Assembly (NCBI GenBank): GCA_900466745.1
Contig: UBNE01000041.1
Span: forward strand, 1 to 64,000
Source: Hyphomicrobiales bacterium
GTDB taxonomy: Bacteria; Pseudomonadota; Alphaproteobacteria; Rhizobiales; Beijerinckiaceae
Length of the DNA: 64,000 nucleotides
Direction of reading: 5' to 3'
This document shows, piece by piece, positions 41,596 through 50,250 of this stretch (its first letter is position 1; each line of letters starts with the position of its first letter). The translations under genes were made by a program, and so were the position numbers. The notes below the pieces were generated by a model. The model did no database searches and was not told the origin of the DNA. It worked only from the letters and a program-made list of their open reading frames with translations.

Positions 41596-42963
41596 TCAGC
41601 CCGAAGCCTCCCCCCGGATCAGCGCCGCCAGCAGGCCGAGCGCCTCGGCGAGGCGCGCCCGCTCCGGTATCGCGCCGAGCGCGATGCGGATCGCGTCCGG
41701 CGCCGCGCCGTCCGGGCTGAAGGCGTCGGCTGCCATCACTCCAAGCCCCGCCAGCCGGGCCCGCGCGATCAGGCTGTTGCGGTCCCAATGCGGCGGCAAG
41801 GGCTGCCAGACATGCAGCGCGTGCGGGTGGCTCTGCATCGTCGCCGGCAGCGCCGCCCGCGCCAGCGCCTGCCGCCCGGCCGCCTCGCGCCTGACCCCGT
41901 CCAGCAGGTCGCGCGCCGCGCCGATCCTGATCCAGTGGGCGGCGAGCGCCGTCATCAGCGGCGCGGGCATCAGCGCCACGGCGCGCAGGGCGGCGAGGAA
42001 CGGCGCCTCGTCGCCGCCTTCGGGCATGACCACGAAGGCCGTGCGCAGGCCCGGCGTCAGCACCTTGGACAGCGTCGCGACATGCCATGTCCGCTCCGCC
42101 GCCAGCGCCGCCAGCGGCGCCGGCGCATCGCCGGCGAGCAGGCTGTAGGGATCGTCCTCGATCAGGATAAGATCGTGCCGGCGGGCGATGGCGGCGAGCG
42201 CCCGGCGCCTTGGCGCCGGCACGGTGAGGCAGGTCGGGTTCTGCAGCGTCGGCGTCAGCGCGAAGAGCCGGGCGCCGTGGCGCGCCGCGGCTTCGCCCAG
42301 CGCGGCGGGCAGGGGGCCGTCGGCGTCGCTCGCGACCGGCGCCAGGGCGAGCCCGTGCCGCCGCGCGGCGTCGATCAGGCCGGGATAGGCGAGCGGCTCG
42401 GTCAGCAGCACCTCGCCCGGCCGGGCCAGCAGCGAAAGCAGGGCGTGGAGCGCCGTCTGGGCGCCCGGCGCCACGGCGACCCGCCGCGGCGGCAGCGGGC
42501 CGAGCAGCGGCGCGAGCCAGGCGGCGCCGGCGGCGCGCTCGGCCAGCGAGCCGGCCCCGCCGTGATAGTTCATCAACTGGTCGGCGTCGCTGCGCGCCAG
42601 GATCTCGGCGATGCCGCGCTGCATCAGCTCGCCCAGCCTGATCCCCTTCGGCGCGGGCGGGATCGTCATGCTGAGATCGAGCGGCGGGCCGGCCTGCTCC
42701 TGCCGGGCGGAGATGAAGGAGCCGCGGCCGGTCACCGCGTCGAGCAATCCCCGCGCCCGCGCCTCGCCGAAGGCGCGGGTCACGGTGGTCAGGTCGACGG
42801 CGAGGAGCTCGGCCAGCTTGCGTTGCGGCGGCAGCCGGTCGCCGGGGCGCAGGCGTCCGTCGGCCACTGCCTGCTCGATCAGCCGGACGATCTGCTGGTA
42901 GCGCGGTCCCGCCGCCGGATCGAGCGCGCCGATCCAGCCTGCCGATCGGTCGGTGTCGGCCAT
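41596..42963 (-). CDS. MocR-type regulator (GntR winged helix fused to PLP aminotransferase-like domain)
   Basis: 455 residues. Residues 20-85 are a GntR winged helix (LRPGDRLPPQRKLAELL, TVTRAFGEARARGLL). Residues 120-450 are a fold-type I aminotransferase-like domain with the PLP-binding Lys in TLSKVLTPGLR and the Asn/Asp motifs TLQNPT and IEDDPYS. MocR proteins sense amino acids or vitamin B6 compounds and usually regulate a neighbouring gene. A long near-palindromic site lies 13 bases upstream of its start, and a similar one precedes the DUF983 gene. Confidence 0.9.
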   Translation of the reverse strand: MADTDRSAGWIGALDPAAGPRYQQIVRLIEQAVADGRLRPGDRLPPQRKLAELLAVDLTTVTRAFGEARARGLLDAVTGRGSFISARQEQAGPPLDLSMTIPPAPKGIRLGELMQRGIAEILARSDADQLMNYHGGAGSLAERAAGAAWLAPLLGPLPPRRVAVAPGAQTALHALLSLLARPGEVLLTEPLAYPGLIDAARRHGLALAPVASDADGPLPAALGEAAARHGARLFALTPTLQNPTCLTVPAPRRRALAAIARRHDLILIEDDPYSLLAGDAPAPLAALAAERTWHVATLSKVLTPGLRTAFVVMPEGGDEAPFLAALRAVALMPAPLMTALAAHWIRIGAARDLLDGVRREAAGRQALARAALPATMQSHPHALHVWQPLPPHWDRNSLIARARLAGLGVMAADAFSPDGAAPDAIRIALGAIPERARLAEALGLLAALIRGEASG

Positions 42964-42975
42964 CTCCGGCTCCGC

Positions 42976-43005
42976 GATGCCTACATTGCAGGAATTGTAG
43001 GTATC
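42976..43005. promoter_or_regulatory. putative MocR autoregulatory operator
   Basis: A 30-base imperfect palindrome whose arms GATGCCTACA and TGTAGGTATC pair with one mismatch. It lies 13 bases upstream of the MocR start. The related site at 41085-41114 suggests that both are bound by the same regulator. The palindrome is visible directly; binding is inferred. Confidence 0.6.
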
Positions 43006-43022
43006 GCTTAGCGCAAAGCCGC

Positions 43023-43043
43023 GGGCCGCGCCAGCGGCGGCCC
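43023..43043 (-). terminator. candidate terminator hairpin after the amino-acid ABC operon
   Basis: Perfect seven-base arms GGGCCGC and GCGGCCC with a seven-base loop, 15 bases beyond the stop of the ATPase gene on the minus strand. Only a short CTTT follows, so termination may be weak or Rho-assisted. It separates the ABC operon from the MocR promoter. Confidence 0.45.
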
Positions 43044-43057
43044 GGGGGCGTTTCGTC

Positions 43058-43792
43058 TCAGCCCTGCGCGCCGGCCTTGACGAAGCCCTGCAGCTCCGGC
43101 GTCTGCGGCGCGGCGAAGAGTTCCCTGGAAGGCCCCTGCTCCCAGATCTTGCCCTGGTGCATGAAGACCGTGGTGTTGGCGACGTTGCGGGCGAAGTTCA
43201 TCTCATGCGTCACCAGGATCATGGTCATGCCGCCCTTGGCGAGCTTCTCCATGACCAGCAGCACCTCGCCGGTCAGCTCCGGGTCGAGCGCCGAGGTGAC
43301 CTCGTCGAACAGCATCACCTTGGGCTGCATCGCCAGCGAGCGGGCGATGGCGACGCGTTGCTGCTGGCCGCCGGAGAGATTGTCGGGATAGCTGTCGAAC
43401 TTGTCGGAGAGGCCGACCTGCGCCAGCACGTCCTTGGCGAGCGCCAGCGCCTCGGCCTGCGGCACGTTCTTGGTGATGCGCGGCGAGAGCATGATGTTCT
43501 GGCCCACCGTCAGATGCGGGAACAGGTTGTAGCTCTGGAAGACGATGCCGACATCCTTGCGCAGGGCGCGCAGGCGCTTCGGGTCCTGGTCGACGACATG
43601 GCCGGCGACCTCGATGCGGCCGGACTGGAACGCCTCGAGCCCGTTGATGCAGCGCAGCATGGTCGATTTGCCCGAGCCGGAGCGGCCGATCAGCGCCACG
43701 ACCTGTCCCGTCTCGACCGAGAGCGAGACGCCCTTCAGCACCTCGAGCTTGCCGTAGCTCTTATGGACGTCTTCAATGAGGACGGCTGGCAT
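43058..43792 (-). CDS. polar amino-acid-type ABC transporter ATP-binding protein
   Basis: 244 residues. Walker A is GRSGSGKSTML near residue 36, the Q-loop FQSYNLFPHLTV, the signature LSGGQQQRVAIARS, Walker B VMLFDEVTSALDPE and the switch His VTHEMNFAR. The subfamily matches GlnQ/HisP. It overlaps the upstream permease gene by 20 bases and is the last of a six-gene operon that starts with a GntR regulator. The substrate is better judged from context (a hydroxy or sugar acid) than from the name. Confidence 0.92.
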   Translation of the reverse strand: MPAVLIEDVHKSYGKLEVLKGVSLSVETGQVVALIGRSGSGKSTMLRCINGLEAFQSGRIEVAGHVVDQDPKRLRALRKDVGIVFQSYNLFPHLTVGQNIMLSPRITKNVPQAEALALAKDVLAQVGLSDKFDSYPDNLSGGQQQRVAIARSLAMQPKVMLFDEVTSALDPELTGEVLLVMEKLAKGGMTMILVTHEMNFARNVANTTVFMHQGKIWEQGPSRELFAAPQTPELQGFVKAGAQG

Positions 43793-44426
43793 TCATCACC
43801 TTTTCGAGATGGCGGCTGAGCCGGGAGAGGGGGAAGCAGATCGCGAAATAGATCAGCGCGACCAGCCCGAAGACCCGGAAGGAATCGAAGGTCGCGTTGT
43901 TGACGAGCTGGCCGGCGCGGGCGAGCTCGACGAAGCCGACGACCGAGACGATCGAGGTGTTCTTCACGAGCTGGACGAGGAAGCCGACCGTCGGCGGCAG
44001 CGAGATCCGCACCGCCTGCGGCAGGATGACGTGTCGATAGGTCTGCGCCGGCGAATGCGCCAGCGAGGCCGAGGCCTCCCATTGCTGGAACGGCACGGAC
44101 TCGATCGAGCCGCGCCAGATCTCGGCGAGATAGGCGCTGACATAGATCGCGAGCGAGGCGGACGCCGCCAGGAAGGGCGGCAGCTCGACGCCGAACAGCG
44201 ACAGCCCGTAATAGCTCATGAACAGCACCATGAGCACCGGGATCGACTGGATGACCAGGATGTAGGTCGCCGCGATGCGGCGCACGATCCTGATCCGCGA
44301 CAGCCGCATGATCGCCAGCACGCCGCCGAGCAGCCCGCCGATCAGGAAGGCGATCGCGGTGAGCAGCAGCGTCCAGCCGGCGGCGCGGAAGAGGAAGAGG
44401 GCCTCGGGCCAACCGAAGGTCGTCAT
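43773..44426 (-). CDS. amino-acid-type ABC transporter permease
   Basis: 217 residues of the HisM/GlnP type with about five hydrophobic segments. The EAA-like loop reads QWEASASLAHSPAQTYRHVI followed by LPQAVRISLPP. FLVQLVKNTSIVSVVG is typical of this family. The start overlaps the stop of the second permease gene by one base. Confidence 0.9.
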   Translation of the reverse strand: MTTFGWPEALFLFRAAGWTLLLTAIAFLIGGLLGGVLAIMRLSRIRIVRRIAATYILVIQSIPVLMVLFMSYYGLSLFGVELPPFLAASASLAIYVSAYLAEIWRGSIESVPFQQWEASASLAHSPAQTYRHVILPQAVRISLPPTVGFLVQLVKNTSIVSVVGFVELARAGQLVNNATFDSFRVFGLVALIYFAICFPLSRLSRHLEKVMNASRPH

Positions 44427-45127
44427 CAGGCGGCCTCCGCTTTGGCGTCGAGCCGGTCGACGCTGGAGATGCGCGGGAAGATGGCGCGGCCGAGCCGGTC
44501 GAGCGCGACCTTCAGCGTCAGCGCCAGCACCAGATAGATGAGGGTGACGACGATATAGGTCTCGAAGCTGCGGAAGGTGTTCTGCTCGATGATCGCCGCC
44601 GTGCCCGAGAGCTCCGGCACCGCGATGAAGGAGCAGATCGAGGAGGCCAGCAGCATCAGCACGAATTGCGAGGAGAGCGCCGGCCAGACGCGGGCGAGCG
44701 CCGGCATCAGCACGACATGCTGGAAGACCTGGCGCCGGGTCATCGCCAGGGACAGGCCCGCCTCGAGCTGCGAGCGGTGGATGGAGTCGACGCCGGCGCG
44801 GATGATCTCGGTGGCGTAGGCGCTGAGGTTGAGTGTCATGGCGAGCAGCGCGGCTTCCGTGCCGGGCAGGCGGATGCCGAGCAGCGGCAGCCCGAAGAAC
44901 AGCATGAAGAGCTGCACCAGGAAGGGCGTGTTGCGCATCAGCTCGACATAGGCGTCGACCAGCAGGCCGACCCAGCGCCCGAGCAGGCTCTTGGCCGCGA
45001 CCAGCAGGATGGCGAGGACGAGCCCCAGGACGATGGCGCCGAAGGAGAGCCCGAGCGTCAGCAGGACGCCGTCGACGATCCGGTCGGATTCCGCGAAGAT
45101 CGGCTCGAATTGGAATTGGATCGGCAT
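44426..45127 (-). CDS. amino-acid-type ABC transporter permease
   Basis: 233 residues, the partner permease. VELMRNTPFLVQLFMLFFGLP, without its last residue, is the usual N-terminal signature, and the coupling loop is QLEAGLSLAMTRRQVFQHVV. About five hydrophobic helices. It forms a heterodimer with the product of 43773-44426, with the ATPase at 43058-43792 and the binding protein at 45206-46009. Confidence 0.9.
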   Translation of the reverse strand: MPIQFQFEPIFAESDRIVDGVLLTLGLSFGAIVLGLVLAILLVAAKSLLGRWVGLLVDAYVELMRNTPFLVQLFMLFFGLPLLGIRLPGTEAALLAMTLNLSAYATEIIRAGVDSIHRSQLEAGLSLAMTRRQVFQHVVLMPALARVWPALSSQFVLMLLASSICSFIAVPELSGTAAIIEQNTFRSFETYIVVTLIYLVLALTLKVALDRLGRAIFPRISSVDRLDAKAEAA

Positions 45128-45205
45128 GAATCTCCTCTCCGCCGCAGCGCCGGGGCCGGCGGGGCTGGCCCGCCGGCGGTCGGTGTCAGATCGGAAGGCG
45201 GGCGA

Positions 45206-46009
45206 TCAGAAGGTCGGGAGCTGCGGCAGCGGGCCGCCGACCCACTTCTCGGAGATCGCGTTCAGCTCGCCATTCTGCTTGATGTAGTAGATCAGGTTGT
45301 TGAGCCACTGCTTCAGCTCGTAGGCGTCCTTGCGGACGGTCATCGAGTTCGGCTGCATGCCGAACATGAATTTCAGCTCCGTCTCGGTCTCGCCGCGCGC
45401 CTTGATGGCGGCGTTGGCCTGGGCGTCCGGCCCGGCGATGGCCTCGACCTGGCCGGAGAACAGCGCCTGCATGGTGGTGGCGTCGTCCTCGAAGCGCAGG
45501 ATCTTGAGGTTGAGCTCCTTCTCGCGGTTGGTGAATTCGCGCTCCACGCTGGAGCCGCGGTTCACGCCGACGGTGCGGTTCTTGAGGTCTTCCCAGGTTT
45601 TGATCGGGGTGTTCTTCTTGGCGTAGATGCCGGTCTGGAAGGCGCTGTAGGGGATGGTGAACATCACCGCCTTGGCGCGCTCCGGCGTCGGCGCCAGCGT
45701 CGCCACCAGGAAGTCGACCTTGCCCGCTTCCAGCGCCGGGATGCGCGCCGGCGGGGTGAGCTGCACGACCTCGACCGGCACGCCGAGATATTTGCCGACC
45801 AGCGCGGTCACGTCCGCGTCGTAGCCGATGGCGTTGCCCTGCGCGTCGACCGAGCCGTAGGGCGGGGCGCCGATCAGCACGCCGACCTTGACCTTACCGC
45901 GCTTGACGATGTCGCTGATGGACTGGGCCGGGGCCTGGCTCGCCGCGAGCATGCCGGCGCCGAGCGCGAGCAGGGTGCCGGCGATCTTGAGATGCTTGAG
46001 GATGTTCAC
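45206..46009 (-). CDS. amino-acid-type ABC transporter substrate-binding protein
   Basis: 267 residues of solute-binding family 3. A Sec signal peptide ends at SQAPAQ (about residue 29). Typical segments are GKVKVGVLIGAPPYGSVDAQG near 39, GYDADVTALVGKYLGVPVE near 63 and LKNRTVGVNRGSSVEREF. The start is a GTG at 46009 with GGGAGA eight bases upstream. It lies between the 2-hydroxyacid dehydrogenase and permease genes. Confidence 0.9.
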   Translation of the reverse strand: MNILKHLKIAGTLLALGAGMLAASQAPAQSISDIVKRGKVKVGVLIGAPPYGSVDAQGNAIGYDADVTALVGKYLGVPVEVVQLTPPARIPALEAGKVDFLVATLAPTPERAKAVMFTIPYSAFQTGIYAKKNTPIKTWEDLKNRTVGVNRGSSVEREFTNREKELNLKILRFEDDATTMQALFSGQVEAIAGPDAQANAAIKARGETETELKFMFGMQPNSMTVRKDAYELKQWLNNLIYYIKQNGELNAISEKWVGGPLPQLPTF

Positions 46010-46075
46010 TGGACGTCTCCCGTTACGAGGTCTTTTCGGTTGGCCCGGCTTCTGGCGGCCGGTTGCAGGCAGGGC

Positions 46076-47053
46076 TCAGCTTCCCCTTTTGACGACGTTC
46101 TCCAGCGGCTCGCCGGAAAAACGCCGCCTGATGTTAGCAGCAATCACCGCCTGGCGCCGTCGGATCGTTCCGTCGGTCCAGCCGGACATATGCGGGGTCA
46201 TTAAAACGTTTGAAAGCTCGTGGAAAGGCAGTTTCGACGGCAAGGGCGACGCATCGTCAGCCTGTGGATAACGATACCAGGTGTCGATCACCGCGCCGCC
46301 GATGCGCCGGTTCTTCAGCGCCTCGTAGAGCGCCGCCTCGTCGACGGTCGGCCCGCGCCCGACATTGACCAGGACGGCGTCCGGCCGCATCGCCGCCAGG
46401 GCTTCGGCGCCGATGAGGCTCTTGGTGTCCCCGGTCAGCGGCACGGAGACCACGACGACGTCGACCGAGCCGAGGAAATCGGCGAGCCGGTCGAGGCCGA
46501 AGGCGCGGTCGACCAGCGGCGAGGGCGGGACCGGGCTGCGATTGGCGACATGCACCTGCATCTCGAAGGCCTTGGCGCGGGCGGCGATCGCCTTGCCGAT
46601 ATGGCCGAAGCCGATGAGGCCGATGGTGCGGCCGGCGATCTCGTCATGCACCCGCTCCGGCGCGCCGGCCCAATAGGCCCAGTCGCCGCGGCGCAGCCGG
46701 CTGTCGGCATCGGCGAGGGGGATGGCGCGGGCGAGCAGCGCGCCCATCACATATTCCGCGATGGCCTGCTCGTGGCCGAAGCAGTTGCACAGCGCGGCCG
46801 AGGCCGGCAGCCGGTCGAGATCGACGGCGTCGTAGCCGGCGCCCGGCACATGGAAGAGCCGGAGGTCGGCGGGCAGCGGCAGGCTGGCGTCGAACTTCAC
46901 CCCGACGATGGCTTCGGCCCGCGCATAGGCTTCCCTCTCCGCCTCGGTCTGGAGCACGTCCGGCAGCAGCCGGATCTCGGCCGGCTGGCCGAGCCGGTCG
47001 GCGAAGCCGTGGCTGAAGGTGGCGGCGTTCTCGCCATGGAAGATGATGCGCAT
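46076..47053 (-). CDS. D-2-hydroxyacid dehydrogenase family protein
   Basis: 325 residues, NAD(P)-dependent. The Rossmann motif is GLIGFGHIGKAIAARAKAF near residue 145. The catalytic Arg lies in LVNVGRGPTVDE near 230 and the His in TPHMSGWT near 287. The usual catalytic Glu region reads GGAVIDTWYRYP, a variant form. It is the second gene after the GntR regulator and precedes the ABC transporter, so it probably interconverts a 2-keto and 2-hydroxy acid derived from the imported compound. Confidence 0.88.
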   Translation of the reverse strand: MRIIFHGENAATFSHGFADRLGQPAEIRLLPDVLQTEAEREAYARAEAIVGVKFDASLPLPADLRLFHVPGAGYDAVDLDRLPASAALCNCFGHEQAIAEYVMGALLARAIPLADADSRLRRGDWAYWAGAPERVHDEIAGRTIGLIGFGHIGKAIAARAKAFEMQVHVANRSPVPPSPLVDRAFGLDRLADFLGSVDVVVVSVPLTGDTKSLIGAEALAAMRPDAVLVNVGRGPTVDEAALYEALKNRRIGGAVIDTWYRYPQADDASPLPSKLPFHELSNVLMTPHMSGWTDGTIRRRQAVIAANIRRRFSGEPLENVVKRGS

Positions 47054-47087
47054 GTCGGGCGGTCCGGCGGTCGGGCGGGGCGAGGGC

Positions 47088-47849
47088 TCAGCGGGGCAGC
47101 AGCGGCTCGACGCTGCAGTCGAGCAGGGACGGGTCGATATTCTCCTCCATCTCGTCGAACATGCTGTCGACGAAGGCGACGAGCGCGTCCGAGGCGGCGA
47201 TGGCGCGCTCGGGCTGCGAGGAGGCGATGCCGTTCAACAGGGCGAGATGGTGGTCGACGGTGCCGTCCAGGCTCTGCTGGCCGGGCATGTAGCTGTGATG
47301 GATGAAGCCGATGCGCCGGAAGATGGTGTGCAGCGGCCGCAGCGTGTGCTCGAGGAAGGGCTCGCCGGCGGCCGAGAGGATCATCTGGTCGATGCGCCGG
47401 TCGAGCGTGTTGAACTCGGCCAGCGTCAGCTCCTCGCGGCGGTCGCGCAGCAGCCGGGCCATGTGCAGCATCTGGTTGCGGTGCATCGGGCCGGCGCGCT
47501 CGGCGGCGAGCCGGGCGACGAAGCGTTCCAGATCGCGCCGCAGCTTGAGCAGGACCCGCTCGCGCGCCAGGTCGATCGGCGCGATCTGGAGCCCGTGCCG
47601 GGGCCGGATGACGATCAGCGTATCGGCCGCGAGCCGGCTGACGGCGTGGTGGATCGGGGTCCGGCCCAGCCCGGTCAGGTCCTGCAGGTCCTGCATCGTC
47701 AGCAGGCGGCCGGGCCTCAGCACGCAGTCGATCAGCATCGCCTCGATGCGCTCATAGGCGATCTCGAAGAAGTTCAGGCGGTTGCGGCGCGGCGGCGGCT
47801 CCAGGCCGTCCGGGGCGACGAGCTTCGGCTTTTCCTTGCGACCTGCCAT
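47088..47849 (-). CDS. GntR-family transcriptional regulator (FCD-type)
   Basis: 253 residues. The winged helix is at about 30-95 (MLIDCVLRPGRLLTMQDLQD, TGLGRTPIHHAVSRL), followed by a helical FCD-like ligand domain with scattered His residues (MHRNQ, HHSYMPG, VDHHLAL). It heads the 2-hydroxyacid dehydrogenase/ABC operon and diverges from the enolase-superfamily gene. It probably represses both in the absence of a sugar or hydroxy acid. Confidence 0.88.
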   Translation of the reverse strand: MAGRKEKPKLVAPDGLEPPPRRNRLNFFEIAYERIEAMLIDCVLRPGRLLTMQDLQDLTGLGRTPIHHAVSRLAADTLIVIRPRHGLQIAPIDLARERVLLKLRRDLERFVARLAAERAGPMHRNQMLHMARLLRDRREELTLAEFNTLDRRIDQMILSAAGEPFLEHTLRPLHTIFRRIGFIHHSYMPGQQSLDGTVDHHLALLNGIASSQPERAIAASDALVAFVDSMFDEMEENIDPSLLDCSVEPLLPR

Positions 47850-47905
47850 GGCCTCCTCCGCGGCGGGCTCTGCCGGCCCGCACGTTTGCGACGACGATAA
47901 ACATG

Positions 47906-47921
47906 TTGTGATATTTTACAA
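47906..47921. promoter_or_regulatory. candidate GntR operator in the divergent promoter
   Basis: A 16-base imperfect dyad TTGTGA-N4-TTACAA lies between the GntR gene and the enolase-superfamily gene. It is the only AT-rich patch of the 187-base gap. TTGT/ACAA half-sites fit FadR-like GntR operators, although the spacing is wider than the classic form. Confidence 0.45.
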
Positions 47922-48036
47922 GCTCTCTTATGGTCCGGGCGGCCCGGCGCCATTCTAGGGCGGCCCGGGCGCAGGCAAAAGAACGGGCAGGGCGCGACGA
48001 TAGTCTGATGCTCTGCCCTCGCCGGGGAGGCGGGCT

Positions 48037-49236
48037 TTGAAGATCACGGCGATCGAGACGTTGCGGACCGAGGAATTCGCCAATGTCCTGTGGGTGCGCG
48101 TGCACACCGATGCCGGGCCGGTCGGCCTCGGCGAGACCTTCTACGGCGCGGCTTCGGTGGAGGCGCATCTCCACGACACGCTCGCCATGCGGCTCCTCGG
48201 CAGGAACCCGCTGCAGATCGAGGCGCTGCACAAGGAGATGACCAACCTGCCGATGGCCCAGGCCTCGACCGGCGCGGAATCGCGGGCGGCCTCGGCGGTC
48301 GACATCGCGCTCTGGGACATCTTCGGCAAGGTCTGCGGCCAGCCGGTGCACCAGATGCTCGGGGGCCTGTGCCGCGACAGGCAGCGCATCTACAACACCT
48401 GCGCCGGCTACAGATATGTCCGCTCCCACAACATCAAGCCGGTCTCGACCTGGAATCTCGGCGAGGCCGCCGGCCCCTATGAGGATCTCGACGGCTTCAT
48501 GAACCGGGCCGATGCGGTGGCCGAGAGCCTGCTGGAGCAGGGCATCACCGCGATGAAGATCTGGCCCTTCGATCCGCCCGCGATCGAGAACCAGGGCCTG
48601 TTCATCACCCCCGAGCAGATGCGCAAGGCCTGCGAGCCCTTCGAGAAGATCCGCAAGGCGGTCGGCGACAGGATCGAGATCATGGTCGAGATGCACTCGC
48701 TCTGGAACCTGCCGACCGCGATCAAGATCGCGCGGGTGCTCGAACAGTACGAGCCGAGCTGGTACGAGGACCCGATCCGGATGAACTCGCCCCAGGCGCT
48801 GGCCGAGTTCGCCCGCTCGACCAAGGTCTCGGTGACGGCGAGCGAGACGCTGGGCTCGCGCTTCCCCTACAAGGACATGCTCGACCGCGACGCGATGCAT
48901 GTGGTGATGGCCGATCTGTGCTGGACCGGCGGCCTGACCGAGGGGCGCAAGATCGCGGCGATGGCCGAGACCTATCACCGCCCCTTCGCGCCGCATGACT
49001 GCATCGGCCCGATCGGCTTCGTCGCGGCGATCCACGCCTCCTTCAGCCAGCCCAACACGCTGATCCAGGAATCGGTGCGCGCCTTCTATACCGGCTGGTA
49101 CAAGGAGCTCGTCACCGAAATGCCGCGGATCGAGGGCGGCTATGTCTATCCGCTGGAGGCGCCCGGTCTCGGCGTCGAGCTGCTGCCGGCCGTGTTCGAG
49201 CGCCCGGACCTGACGGTGCGCCGCACCAGCCTGTAG
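48037..49236 (+). CDS. mandelate racemase/muconate lactonizing (enolase superfamily) enzyme
   Basis: 399 residues. The N-terminal capping domain is followed by a barrel carrying metal ligands in order: VEMHSLWNLP near 228, WYEDPI near 253 and TASETLGSR near 277. The general-base segment HDCIGPIG lies near 325. Members dehydrate or racemise sugar acids. The start is a TTG at 48037 with GGGGAGG six bases upstream; no ATG lies before the conserved ITAIETLRTEE. It diverges from the GntR/ABC operon and is followed by an SDR, a set fitting aldonate or galactarate-like degradation. Confidence 0.88.
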   Translation: MKITAIETLRTEEFANVLWVRVHTDAGPVGLGETFYGAASVEAHLHDTLAMRLLGRNPLQIEALHKEMTNLPMAQASTGAESRAASAVDIALWDIFGKVCGQPVHQMLGGLCRDRQRIYNTCAGYRYVRSHNIKPVSTWNLGEAAGPYEDLDGFMNRADAVAESLLEQGITAMKIWPFDPPAIENQGLFITPEQMRKACEPFEKIRKAVGDRIEIMVEMHSLWNLPTAIKIARVLEQYEPSWYEDPIRMNSPQALAEFARSTKVSVTASETLGSRFPYKDMLDRDAMHVVMADLCWTGGLTEGRKIAAMAETYHRPFAPHDCIGPIGFVAAIHASFSQPNTLIQESVRAFYTGWYKELVTEMPRIEGGYVYPLEAPGLGVELLPAVFERPDLTVRRTSL

Positions 49237-49254
49237 ACTTCTCCCATAGACGCG

Positions 49255-49363
49255 GTCGTCCCGGGCCCGCAGGGCGACCCGGGATCCATGCCTGAGCCTC
49301 TTTCGGAAAAGCTCCGGCATGGATCCCGGATCGGCGCCGCTTCGCGGCTTGTCCGGGATGACA
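49255..49363. repeat. family B palindromic repeat, copy B4
   Basis: Starts GTCGTCCCGGGCCCGCAGGG and ends GTCCGGGATGACAAC, with the inner GGGATCCATGCC/GGCATGGATCCC pair. It lies in the gap between the enolase-superfamily and SDR genes, again within a probable operon. Confidence 0.78.
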
Positions 49364-49407
49364 ACATTGTTGCACGAGACCATGACCATCGCTGGAGACC
49401 GGTGCCC

Positions 49408-50175
49408 ATGACCAATCCCCTCTTCGACCTCAGCGGTCGCACGGCCCTCGTCACCGGCTCCTCGCGCGGGCTCGGCCGCGCCATGGCCGAGGGGCTGGCG
49501 GCGGCCGGCGCCCGCATCCTCGTCAACGGCACCGACCCCGGTCGCGTCGACACGGCGGTGAAGGAGATGCGCCAGGCCGGCTACGAGGCCGAGGCCGCGC
49601 CCTTCGACGTGACCGCCGAGGACGCCGTCGCCAGGGCCTTCGCGGGCTTCGACGCGGCTGGCATCGCCGTCGACATCCTGGTCAACAATGCCGGCATCCA
49701 GTTCCGCAAGCCGATGGTCGAGCTCGCCACCGCCGACTGGCAGCGGGTGATCGACACCAACCTGACTTCGGCCTTCGTCATCGGCCGCGAGGCGGCGAAG
49801 CGCATGATCGCGCGCGGCCACGGCAAGATCGTCAATATCGGCTCGCTGACCAGCGCGCTGGCACGAGCCACCGTCGCGCCCTACACGGTCGCCAAGGGCG
49901 GCATCAAGATGCTGACCCAGGCGATGGCGGCCGAATGGGCCGAGCACGGCATCCAGGCCAACGCCATCGGCCCCGGCTACATGCTGACCGACATGAACCA
50001 GGCGCTGATCGAGAACCCGGCCTTCGACGCCTGGGTCAAGGGGCGCACGCCCGCGAAGCGCTGGGGCAAGCCGCAGGAGCTGATCGGCGCCGCCGTCTTC
50101 CTCGCCGCGCCGGCCTCCGACTATGTCAACGGCCAGATCATCTATGTCGATGGCGGGATGCTCGCCGTCCTGTAA
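49408..50175 (+). CDS. SDR family oxidoreductase, gluconate 5-dehydrogenase-like
   Basis: 255 residues. The cofactor motif TGSSRGLGRAMAEGLAAAGA lies near 16-35, NNAGIQFRKP near 92, and the catalytic Tyr-x3-Lys in APYTVAKGGIK. The opening FDLSGRTALVTGSSRGLG and the C-terminal VNGQIIYVDGGM match gluconate 5-dehydrogenase-type SDRs. The ATG at 49408 avoids reading through the repeat. Its position behind a sugar-acid dehydratase supports a role in the same pathway. Confidence 0.88.
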   Translation: MTNPLFDLSGRTALVTGSSRGLGRAMAEGLAAAGARILVNGTDPGRVDTAVKEMRQAGYEAEAAPFDVTAEDAVARAFAGFDAAGIAVDILVNNAGIQFRKPMVELATADWQRVIDTNLTSAFVIGREAAKRMIARGHGKIVNIGSLTSALARATVAPYTVAKGGIKMLTQAMAAEWAEHGIQANAIGPGYMLTDMNQALIENPAFDAWVKGRTPAKRWGKPQELIGAAVFLAAPASDYVNGQIIYVDGGMLAVL

Positions 50176-50250
50176 AAGAACGCCGGCGCATCGACCCGCG
50201 CAGCCGGCCGACGGCTTCGACGAGAGAGCGATGCGCAGCGGAGGAAACGG

